From: Ursus arctos
Taxonomy: Eukaryota; Chordata; Mammalia; Carnivora; Ursidae
Direction of reading: 5' to 3'
DNA length: 64,000 nucleotides
Assembly (NCBI RefSeq): GCF_023065955.2
Contig: NW_026622997.1
Coordinates: 22,362,001 to 22,426,000, forward strand
The translations under genes were made by a program, and so were the position numbers. This document shows positions 1-11,827 of this stretch, piece by piece. The notes below the pieces were generated by a model. That model saw only the letters and a list, made by a program, of their open reading frames with translations. It searched no databases and was not told the origin of the DNA. The number at the start of each line of letters is the position of its first letter. Position 1 is the stretch's first letter.

Positions 1-863
1 GATTTCCCATTTCTTACCAGCAGGACATATTTTGGCAATATGCTTTGGGCACTTGATATATTAACTTGAGGAAACCCTGGTCCCCTGGTCAATAATGAGT
101 AACCATAGACTGTGTGTTTGGTACAGATGCGTATGTCTGGGAGCTGAAACATCTCCTTGGTTGTGCTCAGCTCTCATGGTGGGCAAGGGTGCCATGTTGC
201 TCATGGTCTTTTTTACTGGGGCCTCTTTGGGCGGGCCTTAAAGTAGCTCTACTAGAAGGTCCAAGGAAACAAGGAAGAGGCTTACGCAGCCCTGCCCAAG
301 GCTCCACTTATGAACCCCAACTCTCCTACCTCCCAAGAGAAAGAACCAATCACCAGTCTTGGAATACCCCTTTCTATCCCAAGATATGCTGTGATTCTGA
401 GGGTCTACAAGTCAACTGAAAGTTTCTATAAATGAGTTGTGCTACCAACCAAGCAATCAACATTAATGGTAAAGCATGGGCTTTCTGTGCAGCCCTGGAA
501 CTAAGAGCTCTTTCCATGCAAGAGGGAGTCAACTCTGTACCAGCCATCACATTGCCAATTATCCCTGTTGATTATACTCTCAACCAAGGAAGCTATTGGT
601 TGCTTACTCCTGGACTTTTCCACCTGCTTATCCTGAACATGGGGCAATTGTGAAAACAAACAAACAAACAAAAAATAGCTTGATCAACGTCACATACACA
701 AGCGAAAGCCCCAAATCAGGTTTGTTTGTTCGTTTTTACGCAATGCTAATCGTTGGAAAATGCTTTTCTGTATATAAATGGATTTTGTTTTGATTTACTA
801 ACATTATAGAAACTGCAAGCTTTTCATTGTGGTTTGAAGAACGCAGAAAAATATCTCTTAAAT
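1..863. other. Unassigned sequence, no gene recognised
   Basis: I recognise no gene or repeat family here. Two modest open frames (114-419 and 432-653, plus strand) have no recognisable motifs and no splice or codon pattern that supports them. A short A-rich (AAAC)n run lies at about 654-675. The stretch could be diverged old repeat or unique intergenic DNA. Confidence 0.5.
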
Positions 864-1361
864 ACAGATATTCCCTGACTTACGATGGGGTTGCGTACCG
901 ACAACCCATTGTAAGTTGAAAATATAGTAAGTTGATGCACTTATCAACCTAATCTACCAAACATCATAGCTTAGCCTAGTTTACTTTCACATGCTCAGAA
1001 CACTCACATGAGCCGGCAGCTGGGCAAAGTCATTTAACACAAAGCCTGTGCGATAATAAAGCATTGAATATCTTATGTAATTTATGGACTACTGTACTGA
1101 AAGTAAAAGGCAGGATGGGTGTGTGGGTACAGAACGGCTGTAAGTGTGTTGGTGTTGACCCTCCTGATTGCCTGGCTGACTGGGGGCTGTGGCTGCCGCT
1201 GTCCAGCATCAAGGGAGAGGATCATACTGCATATCTCTAACCCCGGAGAAGATCAACATTCAAAATTCAGAGTACAGTTTCTACTGAATGTGTATCACTT
1301 TCATACCATCATAAAGTCCAAAAATCGTAACTTGAACCATCATAAGTCAGGGACCGTCTAT
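864..1361. mobile_element. Tigger-like (TcMar-Tigger) DNA transposon remnant, non-autonomous
   Basis: The ends form an imperfect inverted repeat: CCCTGACTTACGATGG near 873-888 is mirrored by CCATCATAAGTCAGGGA near 1337-1353. A second inner pair (GTAAGTTGAAAAT and its partner) extends the palindrome. The interior matches my memory of a Tigger-type internal-deletion element, including the ACTGTACTGAAAGTAAAAG and GGCTGCCGCTGTCCAGCATCA segments. TA-type targets are plausible at both ends. There is no transposase frame, so the copy is a dead MITE. The exact subfamily is uncertain. Confidence 0.75.
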
Positions 1362-2599
1362 AAATTACATCTCTTGCCTAAATTTCACTTCACCCAGAGA
1401 TTGTTCATAGACATTTCACTTTGGCCTTGGTCAACATGGTAAGTTTAGAATTAAACATTAAAAACCATATGTTTTGTATCGGGTAAAAATTAGATCATTT
1501 GCAATTCCAATGTCAGAAATGTGGTTTTTTAGTGTTCTTAAAATAATAATATATGTAAGCTACTTGTTAAAAACAGTCTCCATTCTTTAAAAGCTTAAAA
1601 AATATTCTGACGGTAGGAAAGTTAGGGTCAGTTTGACAGTGTAAAATTTTAGGTAGGACCTATGATACCAGGAAAATTCAGGGACCTCAAATTCAGCCTA
1701 ATGAAGCCAAAATCTCTTGACGGCTACTTGTCATGTCTGAGGAGTTATCCCAGGGGCCACCAAGAAGAGCTGAAAAGACCAAAAATGCAAGGCTACCCTG
1801 TAATTATTTGGTTACTTAGATACACCCATAGTCCAGCAACATAAGCAGTAGTATTTAATAAAAGAGAAAGCAAATTAAAAATGAGTTGGATTGATAAATG
1901 TGATTAACCCAATTTCAGTTTCAAGGCTTTAATATTTTAATAGGCTTAAGTCTTTTGTTCTCAGTCACATGCATAATTACTTTTTCTCCTTCCTTTGAAT
2001 TAACAACAGAAAAATCTCAATAATCTCTGTAGAAAAATACACAGTCGGAAAAACTGATCTGAGTGACTATAACTGTTATCAAAGTTCTGTGATTACGTTA
2101 TATATGGCCAATGGTAAAGAGAAACATTTATAATCATGCTGACTATGGTGAGAAGCAAATACGTTGTTTTCTCCAAGTATGATTATGCTGGAGCAAACCC
2201 AGGTTTATCTAGTGGTCTTTAACTCCAATAGTGTGAATAGAAATTGAAACAGATAAAAAGAGGAACAAAAAAGTTTTCAGCATACAAATCCCAGGATGCA
2301 GGCTGACTCCCCATAACAATTTCTCCCATCCTTTTACATATAGGATAGTGCTCTAGTCCCAGAAACAGGCAAAATTCAATTACTGTTTACTGTTGTCTAG
2401 TTCAGACATTCTCAACAAAAGCATATCAGAATCATGAAGGATAGCTTCAAAATACTTATTTTACCACGGAGAAAGTAGGCACATAAATGAATAATGAACT
2501 CACTCCTAATCCACTCTAGATGGCAACCTCTTAAACAGAGAGAGAGAACAATGAAGAAAAACTATTTATCCAGGGGTATTCTGTATTTGTGTGTTACAT

Positions 2600-2601
<2 letters not shown>
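1362..2601. other. Unassigned AT-rich sequence
   Basis: No gene, RNA or repeat family is recognised. Base composition is AT-rich and no frame longer than about 60 codons is seen. Confidence 0.5.

Positions 2602-2636
<35 letters not shown>
2602..2636. repeat. (TG)n microsatellite
   Basis: About 17 uninterrupted TG dinucleotides are visible. A run this long and pure is likely to be length-polymorphic. Confidence 0.95.
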
Positions 2637-2637
<1 letters not shown>

Positions 2638-2914
2638 TCAGCCTCTCACCCTACACCTCAGGGCAAGAACTGTCTAATTTGATGTTAGAAGCACTCACTT
2701 TCCACGAGATCCCCAGGTCCTGCCTCTATGCCCTCAAGCATGGTTAGAATAGGGATTTGCCAAGCATCCCTGTCTTTTTTTTTCTTTTTTAAAATTTTTA
2801 TTTTATTTTGGCAGGGTTTGAAGTGGAATGCTGAAAATTCCTAGGAAATGATGGCACACTGAGGAAGTGTGAGCTCCCGACTAGCACAGAGGATTTGTTG
2901 CCTCTTCTTTTTTT

Positions 2915-3325
2915 TCTTTTTCTTTTTTTATAATAATATTTTTTATTATATTATGTTAGTCACCATACAGTACATCCCTAGTTTTTGATGTAAAGTCCCA
3001 TGATTCATTACTTGCATATAACACCCAGTGCTCCATGCAGTACGTGCCCTCCTTACTACCCATCACCAGTCTATCCCATTCCCCCATCCTCCCCTCTGAA
3101 GCCCTCAGTTTGTTTCCCAGAGTCCATAGTCTCTCATGCTTCATTCCCCCTTCTGTTTACCCCCCCTTTCTTCTTCCCTTTCTTCTCCTACCGATCTCTT
3201 TCTACTTCTTATGTTCCATAGATGAGAGAAACCATATGATAGTTGTCTTTCTCTGCTTGACTTATTTCGCTTAGCATTATCTCCTCCAGTGCCGTCCATG
3301 TTGCAGCAAATGTTGAGAAATCTTG
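2915..3325 (-). mobile_element. Young carnivore L1, 3' end, 5'-truncated
   Basis: Read on the minus strand, this is the last part of L1 ORF2 followed by the carnivore L1 3' UTR, ending in a poly-A tail (T-rich tract on plus, about 2909-2935). The segment TTAGTCACCATACAGTACAT recurs in the L1 copies at 17527, 35764 and 47550. The homology breaks at about 3325, just inside the final ORF2 codons. The C-rich block near 3065-3100 is the complement of the G-rich polypurine tract of the L1 3' UTR. No clear target-site duplication is seen. Confidence 0.9.
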
Positions 3326-3714
3326 GATTCCCAGTTAAGGGTTTATCACTCTGACCATCTTTTCCTCTCATTCTGCCATGGAGCTTACTAGGGACTTAAC
3401 AGGCAAGGGAGGAGCCAGCATTTGCCCACAATAATTTGGGGGATTCTGTGGTCTCACTCAGAAACCTTAAAGCATTCATGGCTTCTGAGAAGCCAGGGAG
3501 TGAATGATAGGGAGGGGCCAAGATTCCTCAGAGCTGCTTTCCCAGGAAGCACAGGTGTCTAAACATTAGCAAGGGCCATTTGGTCTTAATAATGCCTCCT
3601 ATTGGTGGACAAATTCTGCAAGTTTTTGTCAAGATGAATACAGTCTGTGAATACATAATTATCATTTAACCTAACACCTTCCTCTAGGGAAATCAGTCAT
3701 ACTAAACATTGACT
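3326..3714. other. Unassigned sequence
   Basis: No gene or repeat family is recognised between the L1 tail and the MITE that follows. Confidence 0.45.
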
Positions 3715-3883
3715 AATGTGGTCTTCAAACACATTGGGATCCCCTAGAGAACTTTTCTAAATATTGGTGCCTGGATCCAACCCCCAGAGGTTTTGCTTTG
3801 ATCTGTCCGGAGTGAACCTGGGCATGAGGATATTTAAAAATTTCCCCAAGTGATATGCAGTCAGGATTGAGAATCACGGCTCT
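3715..3883. mobile_element. hAT-Charlie MITE remnant (MER3/MER20-like)
   Basis: The start resembles GTGGTCTTCAAAC and the end resembles TTGAGAATCACGGCT, which are degenerate versions of the CAGTGGTTCTCAA terminal inverted repeats of hAT-Charlie MITEs. The interior has a GATCCAACCCCCAGAGGTTT core typical of that group. It is short, non-coding and old. Confidence 0.7.
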
Positions 3884-6800
3884 TTGGAGGAAAAAAACCC
3901 AAGGCTGGGAGTGAGAGGAGTTACAAATGTGAATAAATCAACACAATCCAATATTCTATACCCAAAAGAGAAAGACACCCATTGCTGTAGGGGTAAATGA
4001 TAGCCCAGTCACCTTAATTCAGAATTTCAGCTTTGTTCACTGTTTCACAGTCTCGGTATTATTAATTTTCTGTTTCATAAACCTGACAAACATAATTGTT
4101 AATTGCATACCATACACTCCACCCTCACAGTGCTGGCTTCTCTCAGAACCCTCAACTGAAATAAAGCTATAGTGCAATGGCCCACTATATTAAATTTCAA
4201 TTTAATTATCTTTATCATGGCATCACCTCCTTGGAGGAAATGATTAACTCTGAGATGGACTTATAATAGAAGAGAAAGGTATTGCACGGAGCCTTGCCCT
4301 CAAGCCCCATGCTACTATTTAGGCTGCATTTGCAGGCCCAAGAGCAACAATAAAATGGTTGAAAAATGAGCTTCTTTTCCACTTTCTCAGATCCCTGCGA
4401 TGTGATCCCTCAAAAGTCCCTACTGGCACACACAAAAGTGAACGGCATAAAAAATGGGACTATAACACACAACTCATTTGTGTGTTTGCGTGCGTATGTG
4501 CAAACAAAAAAGGATGATTCCTGAAGAATCAGCACAGGAGCGAATAGTTAGTAACATGGACAGTACATTTTCGTTACTTAATATTAATCTTTCCATAGTT
4601 AAACTTTACTTAGTACTAGGTAACCTTAAAAAAGAAAAAAGCTTAGGGTTTCTTACTTTTAAACATTACTTGAGGTGACTTTCAATAAGAATCTCTTTAA
4701 CCTTGGTTTGCAAATTAAAAGAGCTAGAAGCTTGAGTCGAAGTAATTGTTTCCCTAAGTTAACACTAAAGGGGCTTGAATCCCATGTAACTATGGTATTA
4801 GGTGACTTCGAAGAAACAGACTAAAAAATGGGACCACCGGGCTTTGCGACTCCATGTTATTGAAGCAAAACTGCAAAATAAATTTTATTATCATTAATGA
4901 AGCATTTATACAGCAAGTATTTACAGAAAGCACTTTGAAACCAACTGCTATCAGGAGTGGACTGGCACCATTCCATATATATGCCTCCTTGTTCCTGTCT
5001 TTGTTCTCTTTAAACATGGGAAGGAAATTCAGGCACAGAGAAATCACTTGGTCCAAACCTCAAACAATGGCGTCCAACGTAGGCACAGAACACCATGGAA
5101 ACTTGAACTCTTTGATGAATTGAGAATATTCTATGTAGCTATGGCTCCAGCTTGGGCCTTGGCTGAACTCACTATAGGATACTGACACATTTGTTTGGTG
5201 GGGATGTGGGAGGGGGAGGCAAAGATCTAAGAAGCCTCTTTGATAAGAAGGCATCCTAAGGGGGACAGGTTGAGACATTTAAGCAGAGAGCCATTCTAAG
5301 GGGAGAGTGTTCTGAGTACACCGTGTGCCTGTGACTCATATAACCACCACCTTCAACCCAAGGGAGGAGTGGCAATAAAAAGTCATACTTGAAATAGATA
5401 TGCTACTAAAATTTCTGCAACAGATTGGAGTGGTGAATGCTTTATCTATTTGGGGTTCTAACAAAGTAGAGATGAGCAGAAAAGATAGCTTTCCAGAATT
5501 TGCAGCTACGGTATAATAGGGGAGGTAGGAAGGGGCTTCATGTCAACACTGCAGTCCTGCTTTCCATGAGTTTTAATGTATTTGATGGAATAAGATGGTG
5601 GGAAGTGGGGAGTAGCTGGCAGTAACCCGAAGTGCTGGACTAATTGCGGAGATACGTTGACCGTGCCAGCAGGTGTTTATTTTTACCATCAAATTGGTAC
5701 GAACGGAGTAAAGACAAATGATAAGAGTATGAACAAAATTCTTGCATCATAAGTCAGCAGCCTCTGTAGCCTGAATATACAATCTTTATACTCTCTGTTC
5801 TTCGTTAGAACTTAGTACAATGTTTTGCCCATGGACATTTAGTAATACTTGCTCATGGAGACCTGTATGAACAATTGAGTTCCCATGAGTCCCCAGTTGG
5901 GTATTTCCCTTCTGTCTTCTAAGATTCTGTATGGTTTTACAAAATGCCCTCGTTCAGGGCTCAGTCAGGAAACCAGACACAACTTTAAGAATTTCAACTG
6001 GAGCTAACAGGACAGGAAATTGGTTACTAAATCTTGGAAAGGCTAAAGAAGTAACGAGAAGCATTTGATTAGTAGCTGCAAGACAACACTTCCACCCCAC
6101 TGGCAGGAGTAAGACAAAAAATACTCTCCAGTCCAGAAGCCCACGGTCTCTGTTATGGAACTTGCTGGATAATCTCAGGCTGGCGGTGGGTCCATGGCCG
6201 CTGACACTACTCTGCAAGACCAGGCAAGTAAACTCATTCTCTGGCTGCGGCTTCCAGAAGAGCTGCCAGAAGCCAAAAAAGAAAGGAAAAAAAAAGAAAG
6301 AAAGAAAAAAGGAAAGCAGATGTCCTCTCTCTTATTCCCACCTTCCAATCTCCTGCTAGGGCCTCCTGCTAGAAGAACAGAAGGAAGCCGCTTGGTAGAG
6401 GAATCTGTTAAATAAAGTTTGCAGACTTCCACCCTGCTTGCAAAAGAACGCAGATGCTTGGGAACAGACCTGAGAGGCAAAGAGACAAGGAGCCAGCAAA
6501 CCGGCCAACCGACAACACAACCAGCAACTCGGAGGAAGGAGGGAGACAACAATACTGTGGAAGTCCTCCCAATAGATTAAATTCCTCTGCCAAAGGGGAT
6601 CTTTTGGTAGAAATTATGCAGCGATTGCCTCTTTTTCCCTTGTGATGGATAGATTTCGCTTTGAAAATACTTGCTTCTTTTCCCTTGAATTTCAGTTGGA
6701 AACCATGTATAAAAGCAACCTACAATATGCATAATATATTATAATCTGTAATACACTCAATATAACTTATTAGCCCGTTAACTGGCACGGGGATTACCTG

Positions 6801-8338
6801 TAAACACTCAGAGTAAGAAAGACAACGCCAACAAAGAAATCTAAAGCCTGACACGGGGCCAAATGCAGCATCTGAGGATGGGAGTTGATGGAAATAGCTT
6901 ATGAAAATTCACCCCATTAGAGAATGGCTTTTTTTTTTTTTAATGTCAGCTCAATAACTTCCAGGAAATAAATGAAGACATTTTAAAAATCAAAGTGATA
7001 TAATCATGTAAGTGGAGCTTTAGAAAAATTGATAATGGCACAGCATACCAGCTCCAAAGTATGACAACATTAACCACATCAGGAGAAAGTAATGAATTGT
7101 AATAAGTCTGGAAACAAGCTAAGAAGTAATTAATATCTCTGAATCCGTTTTGTGAATCTATTATCTTAATTTTGTGGTATTTTGAATAGAATGAAAAATA
7201 TTGAGTAACAAAAGCAAGGTGTTCACGGAATGCTGGTGATTTCTGAGACTTGTGTTGACACACGTACCACATCCTTCCTTTTCATCAGAGACTGGAGCGT
7301 TAGATTTCATCTCTGGAGAAAGTCATCATCTATATAAGGAGAGAAAAATTTTAAAGCAAGTTAGCAGTCAAATAGAACCTGAAAGACAAATACCAGATCT
7401 CCCCCAAGGCTGTCCCTACAGACAATACATGGTCTGTGAGGGAAGTATCAAGGGCAAGAGATGACAATGTTTTTATTTCACACTGATTGACTTTGCCATA
7501 CGTTGGTATACACTTCAAAACAAAAGGCACAGCACTGGTTCTGAGGTTCTCATCCTGTTTATTTCTAACAACTATCTGTCATTCTTAGGCCAAGGATCCC
7601 AGCTGCTCCCTGAGAAGAAGCTAGCATCACTCCCCTGAGCCCCAGAGGTGGGCTCTGGTTTGCTACAGACGATCAAGTCAAGCCCTCAGGGGGCAGAAGA
7701 GGCAGTTCCCAGGTGCACTCCTCTCCCAGGTGTTTAAGGGGACACCTGCCAGTGGTGGGGAATATGGTTGGGGTGGGGAGGGGTGGGACAGCCACCAACA
7801 GCACTGCCCTGAAGTCAACCTCCAACACGTAGGAGCTTCACACAATTGCTATCATTTAGGCTATGCCCCGACAAAATAAAAAAAGTCACAAGCTGCAGAG
7901 AAGGAAAGGTCTGTAACCAGATGAGGATATTGGAAACTTGTGCCTTGCAGGGGCATAAGTAATAGGTCTCTAACTCTAGGACAGCCTCTAGCCAGAGAAT
8001 GTCTTCAACCTTGGTGCACTCCCATCTTCCATTTCCTCTTCCAGTGGCTGCCTCTCTCCCCAGTCTAAACAGCTAGCCCGATTTCCCCCTAGGAGAGGAT
8101 ACGTGCCTATTCTCCACAATATTTGCTCTGTTTATGAAAAACAAGAATGCAAATTATATACTCTGTGAATGAGAGACATGTTTGTATTAATGGGTAGTCT
8201 GCCACTTATGATCTCTTACTGGCAAAGAGAATTCATAATTTAAATCAGTAATGTTTCTTTTTCTGTCTTATGGTTCCATGAAGCAATGGTGTATTGTATA
8301 AATCGTTGGCGTTAAAGACTAGAGAAAATATAGCCCTT
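3884..8338. other. 4.4 kb with no recognised gene; mostly unique sequence
   Basis: This stretch contains only short overlapping frames on both strands, none with a recognisable domain. A purine-rich (GAAA)n-like tract lies at about 6277-6313. A strong G-quadruplex motif at 7770-7787 is listed separately. Much of it may be diverged ancient repeat that cannot be identified by eye. Confidence 0.5.
7770..7787 (+). other. Putative G-quadruplex motif
   Basis: Four runs of three to four G are separated by single bases: GGGG T GGGG A GGGG T GGG. Motifs with four runs and one-base loops are the most stable class of predicted intramolecular G-quadruplex. No promoter is recognised beside it. Confidence 0.75.
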
Positions 8339-8354
8339 CATGCCTGTGTACTCT

Positions 8355-8555
8355 TTTTTTTTTTTTTTAATTATTTATTTATTTATTCGACAGAGATAGA
8401 GACAGCCCGCGAGAGAGGGAACACAAGCGGGGGAGTGAGAGAGGAAGAAGCAGGCTCCTACCGGAGGAGCCTGATGTGGGGCTCGATCCCATAGCACCGG
8501 GATCACGCCCCGAGCCGAAGGCAGACGCTTAACCGCCATGGCACCCAGGCGCCCC
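8355..8555 (-). mobile_element. SINEC (tRNA-derived carnivore SINE), young
   Basis: On the minus strand the element starts GGGGGCGCCTGGGTGCC, has a GGGATCGAGCCCC B-box region, and ends with a (TAAA)n tail. It is flanked by a perfect 16-bp target-site duplication, CATGCCTGTGTACTCT, at 8339-8354 and 8556-8571. The open frame at 8294-8494 is an artefact of this insertion. Confidence 0.95.
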
Positions 8556-8571
8556 CATGCCTGTGTACTCT

Positions 8572-10200
8572 TGGATGAATGTCAGATCCCCACTCTATAC
8601 AAAGTGGGGGCCCCCACTAGCCTCGGGTGATTTCTTACAGTTTCTCCCACCTTTGATACCTACTATACCATTCAGTGGATTCTCAGCAAAGATTGTTTGA
8701 GAAAGGACAAGGATGTGAATTGTTATTGACGATTGATCCTACAAGGAAACAAATCTATTGCACAAAGTTAACAGGTACGAAAAGCTTAGTTGAGGACAAG
8801 ACCAGGCTCCCAAAAAGGCAAAAGACTGGGCAGCCCAGAAGAGAACTACATGTACAATATTGAACACATTTTCAGATTTCTTACAATGCAAACACTATCC
8901 TGCCTGTTCCGCTGGAGAGGCTATGGCAGCACACAACCCCCTCTCTGTATCTTATATTTTAAAAGATCAAGAACTCATAGTCACCATTTATAAATCAAGT
9001 TAGAAATTTTCTGATTGGAAGAAAAGAGAATGAATTATTCCATGCCAGAAAGAGCTTACCAGTTTCTAATACGGCAGTGGCCCCAGAGACAGCTCCCTGG
9101 CCATTTATCTGCGGAAGGTATAATTACTTTTGATTCTACAAACTGTATCGAAATTTGAATATATTATGTATTGTGATAAAATGCCCCTTTCCCCTGAGCC
9201 TTTTGAAAGGGAGTGCAGTCAGAAGGCTCGCGAGATGCATTACAGGGACACATCAGGCGATCTGTGAGCTGAGAATGCTCCGCTCTGATCTTCCAACACG
9301 CGGATTGTGACACGGTGTCCCCACAGAGCGGACGGCACAGCACAGGAGGGCCTTTCAACTAAAGTGCACAGAGGGAAAAATTTATGAGGTTCTTATGAAG
9401 TGGTTTGTTTTAGGTCTGAATGGAGGAAAAGAGGGAGAGAGGGAAAGGGGGCAGTTGTGTGACATAAAGATCCAGTTGGGGCCTGGTGTGATTTTTATCA
9501 TCTTAAAACACATTTGAGGAGACGACCCTCAAAGCATAAGACTGTCTCAGTACAGCGTGGAAGAAAAGTAAGGCAAAAGTAGCTGTGAACAAGCCACAGA
9601 GCGAATTGCCAGTTGATATTTCCTGAGCTGAAAGTCTCTGAGTTACAACGGGAACAGCTTCTTAGTATATAAAGAGCCTAAGTCCTCTCTTTGGTTCCAG
9701 TGGGGCTTTGTCATGACTTGTAATGAGCTAAACATTGTAATGCACGTTCTAAAAAAAAAAAAAAAAATTGACTATTACTGTGTGTGCAAAAAATACAACG
9801 CCTGTGCACCAGGACATTAACAAAACAGCACCTGCACAAACTAAGATCGCAACTCTATTCTCAGCTTATCTTTGCTTTTCGCTCCCTGGGATCGTTTCCG
9901 TCTCAATGGGAAAGGAAAGCCGCACACGCAAGCATAATTCATATGTTAGACGGGAGCTACCACTTTTGGGTGAATCAGCACTCTGTAAACAAAACAAAAA
10001 TCTGAAAAATGTTGAAGTCCAAACATTCTCGGACAGATAAGTAGAACAGGCTTCCCGATGACAATGGTAATAGTGGGAGACTGGAGGTAACACAGGCTTT
10101 TAAAATCAGAATTGGAATTTAGGGGAGGTGCACCGCAGTCATGAGCTATTTAAAGAACTTTAAACCGACGATCCTCTTAACAAGTGGTAAATTCAAACTT
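8572..10200. other. Unassigned sequence
   Basis: No gene or repeat is recognised. A pure A run of about 17 bases lies at 9750-9766. The minus frame at 9164-9358 and plus frames near 9768-10040 lack recognisable features. Confidence 0.45.
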
Positions 10201-10216
10201 TATTTAAAACCATTCT

Positions 10217-10390
10217 TCTTTTTTTTTAAAGATTTTTCCTTATGTATTTGAGAGAGAGAGCACAAGCAAGGGGAGGGGCAGAGGGAGAAGGAGAAGCAGG
10301 CTCCCCCGCCAAGCAGGGAGTCTGATGCAGGACTTGATCCTAGGACACTGGGACCACTACCCAAGCTGGAGGCATCCACCCAGGCACCCC
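10217..10390 (-). mobile_element. Older SINEC, interrupted at its 5' end by a second SINE
   Basis: Minus-strand SINEC with a poly-A/T-rich tail at 10217-10245 and the 5' head at 10373-10390. Its target-site duplication can be paired across the nested insertion: TATTTAAAACCATTCT at 10201-10216 and TATTTAAAGCCATTCT at 10633-10648 (15 of 16 matching). The B-box region is degraded (CTTGATCCTAGG). Confidence 0.9.
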
Positions 10391-10393
10391 TAT

Positions 10394-10396
<3 letters not shown>

Positions 10397-10432
<36 letters not shown>

Positions 10433-10622
10433 TAAAGATTTTATTTATTTGACAGAGAGAGAGACAGCCAGCGAGAGAGAGAACACAAGCAGGGTTTGTG
10501 GGAGAGGAAGAAGCAGGCTCCCAGCAGAGCAGGGAGCCTGATGTGGGGCTCGATCCCAGGACCCTGGGAGCATGCTCTGAGCCAAAGGCAGACGCTTAAT
10601 GACTGAGCCACCCAAGCACCCC
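10397..10622 (-). mobile_element. Younger SINEC nested at the 5' end of the older SINE
   Basis: A full-length minus-strand SINEC with a long (TTTA)n tail at 10397-10437 and its head at about 10605-10622. It is flanked by a perfect 16-bp duplication, CAGGCACCCCTATTTA, at 10381-10396 and 10623-10638. That duplication includes the last bases of the older SINE, so this insertion came second. Confidence 0.93.
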
Positions 10623-10648
10623 CAGGCACCCCTATTTAAAGCCATTCT

Positions 10649-10854
10649 GAAAAATAACTTCATTAGTAGAATTATAGAAATGAAGGCACAGATAGATGAA
10701 AGGACATAAATCGCAATGATGATTATACCTATTCATCTTTTTTTAAAAAATGCTAATAATTAGCAAAACTCTCAAAATCAAATCCATCATCCATCCGTGG
10801 TAGGCGAGTGACAGATTTGCTGACTAACTGAGAACAGACAACCCAGGTGAGTAA
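10649..10854. other. Unassigned short unique segment
   Basis: No feature is recognised between the nested SINE pair and the MIR-like segment. Confidence 0.4.
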
Positions 10855-11085
10855 TCAAAACCACCACAGCTAACAAATACTGAATATCCATAATTGTCTT
10901 TCCTAGAAGTGCCATGTCTTGCACTAAATTTGCTCTGTAGTTATTTTCTTGGTTAGCCTTTTCAGCAGCCCTCTGAGGTAGGTACTGGTTAGGCTTTGCA
11001 TCTGGCGGATAAGCAGCCCGAGGTTTCGGATTTACGGACCCTGCTCGTATGAAACTGCCCGCCGTGCCCCATCAGGACCGTGTGG
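10855..11085 (+). repeat. Probable MIR (ancient tRNA-derived SINE)
   Basis: A diverged match to the MIR layout: ACAGCTAACAAATACTGA at the start, then CAGCCCTCTGAGGTAGGTACT, and a CGGATAAGCAGCCCGAGG core corresponding to the MIR 'gaaactgaggc' region. The copy is heavily mutated. Confidence 0.6.
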
Positions 11086-11563
11086 CTGAGGACTAAGCCT
11101 TAGCACCTCACCCCTTCTCCTACTTCCAGCCATTCCCTATCTCTCAGTCACTATTGCTATCAAAGGAAAAGGGCAAAACAACATCAAGAATGCTGTTGCT
11201 CGGGCAAATGCCCAATTAAATTGTGGAAAGCGAGAGAGTTGACTAAAATGAGAAAAACTGGAAGTGAACGGTAAGCCTCGGTAATTGAAATCATTACGAT
11301 CTTACAAGTCTGAGACTTGGTACAGACAGAGAACCTTAGATCGAGAAGAGACTCTGGAGAGTCCCTGTCACATGGCCACGTCTCCTCTGCTTGAACCCTT
11401 CCATTGACCGGTGCTTAGCACCGATCAGGCAGCTCATTCCAAAGCTGAATGACTTGAATTTTTAGAAAGGACACCCTTCCATGGAGCCAAAATCAGAGTT
11501 GATGTCACCTCAAGTAATTACTTTTACAACAGGTCATACTAAGCCCTCTATCCCTTGATCATC
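11086..11563. other. Unassigned sequence
   Basis: No gene or repeat family is recognised. Confidence 0.4.
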
Positions 11564-11581
11564 AAAAGGGACTCCTGTTCC

Positions 11582-11809
11582 GGGGCACCTGGGTGGTTCA
11601 GTCGTTGAGCATCTGCCTTCGGCTCAGGGCATGTGATTCCAGGGTTCTGGGATCGAGCCCCGCATCGGGCTCCCTGCTCCGCTAGGAGCTTGCTTCTTCC
11701 TCTTCCACTTGCCCTGCTTGTGTTTCCTCTCTCGCTGGCTCTCTCTCTCTCTCTCTCTGTCAAATAAATAAATAAAATCTTTAAAAAAATAAAAAATAAA
11801 AATAAAATA
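11582..11809 (+). mobile_element. SINEC, plus orientation
   Basis: It begins GGGGCACCTGGGTGGTTCAG, has GGGATCGAGCCCC as the B-box region, a (CT)n tract at about 11741-11758 and an A-rich (AAAT)n tail. The target-site duplication AAAAGGGACTCCTGTTCC is perfect over 18 bp, at 11564-11581 and 11810-11827. Confidence 0.95.
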
Positions 11810-11827
11810 AAAAGGGACTCCTGTTCC

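Noticed and set aside
1119..1442. 107-codon plus-strand frame
   Set aside because: Mostly within the Tigger-like MITE, which has no transposase.
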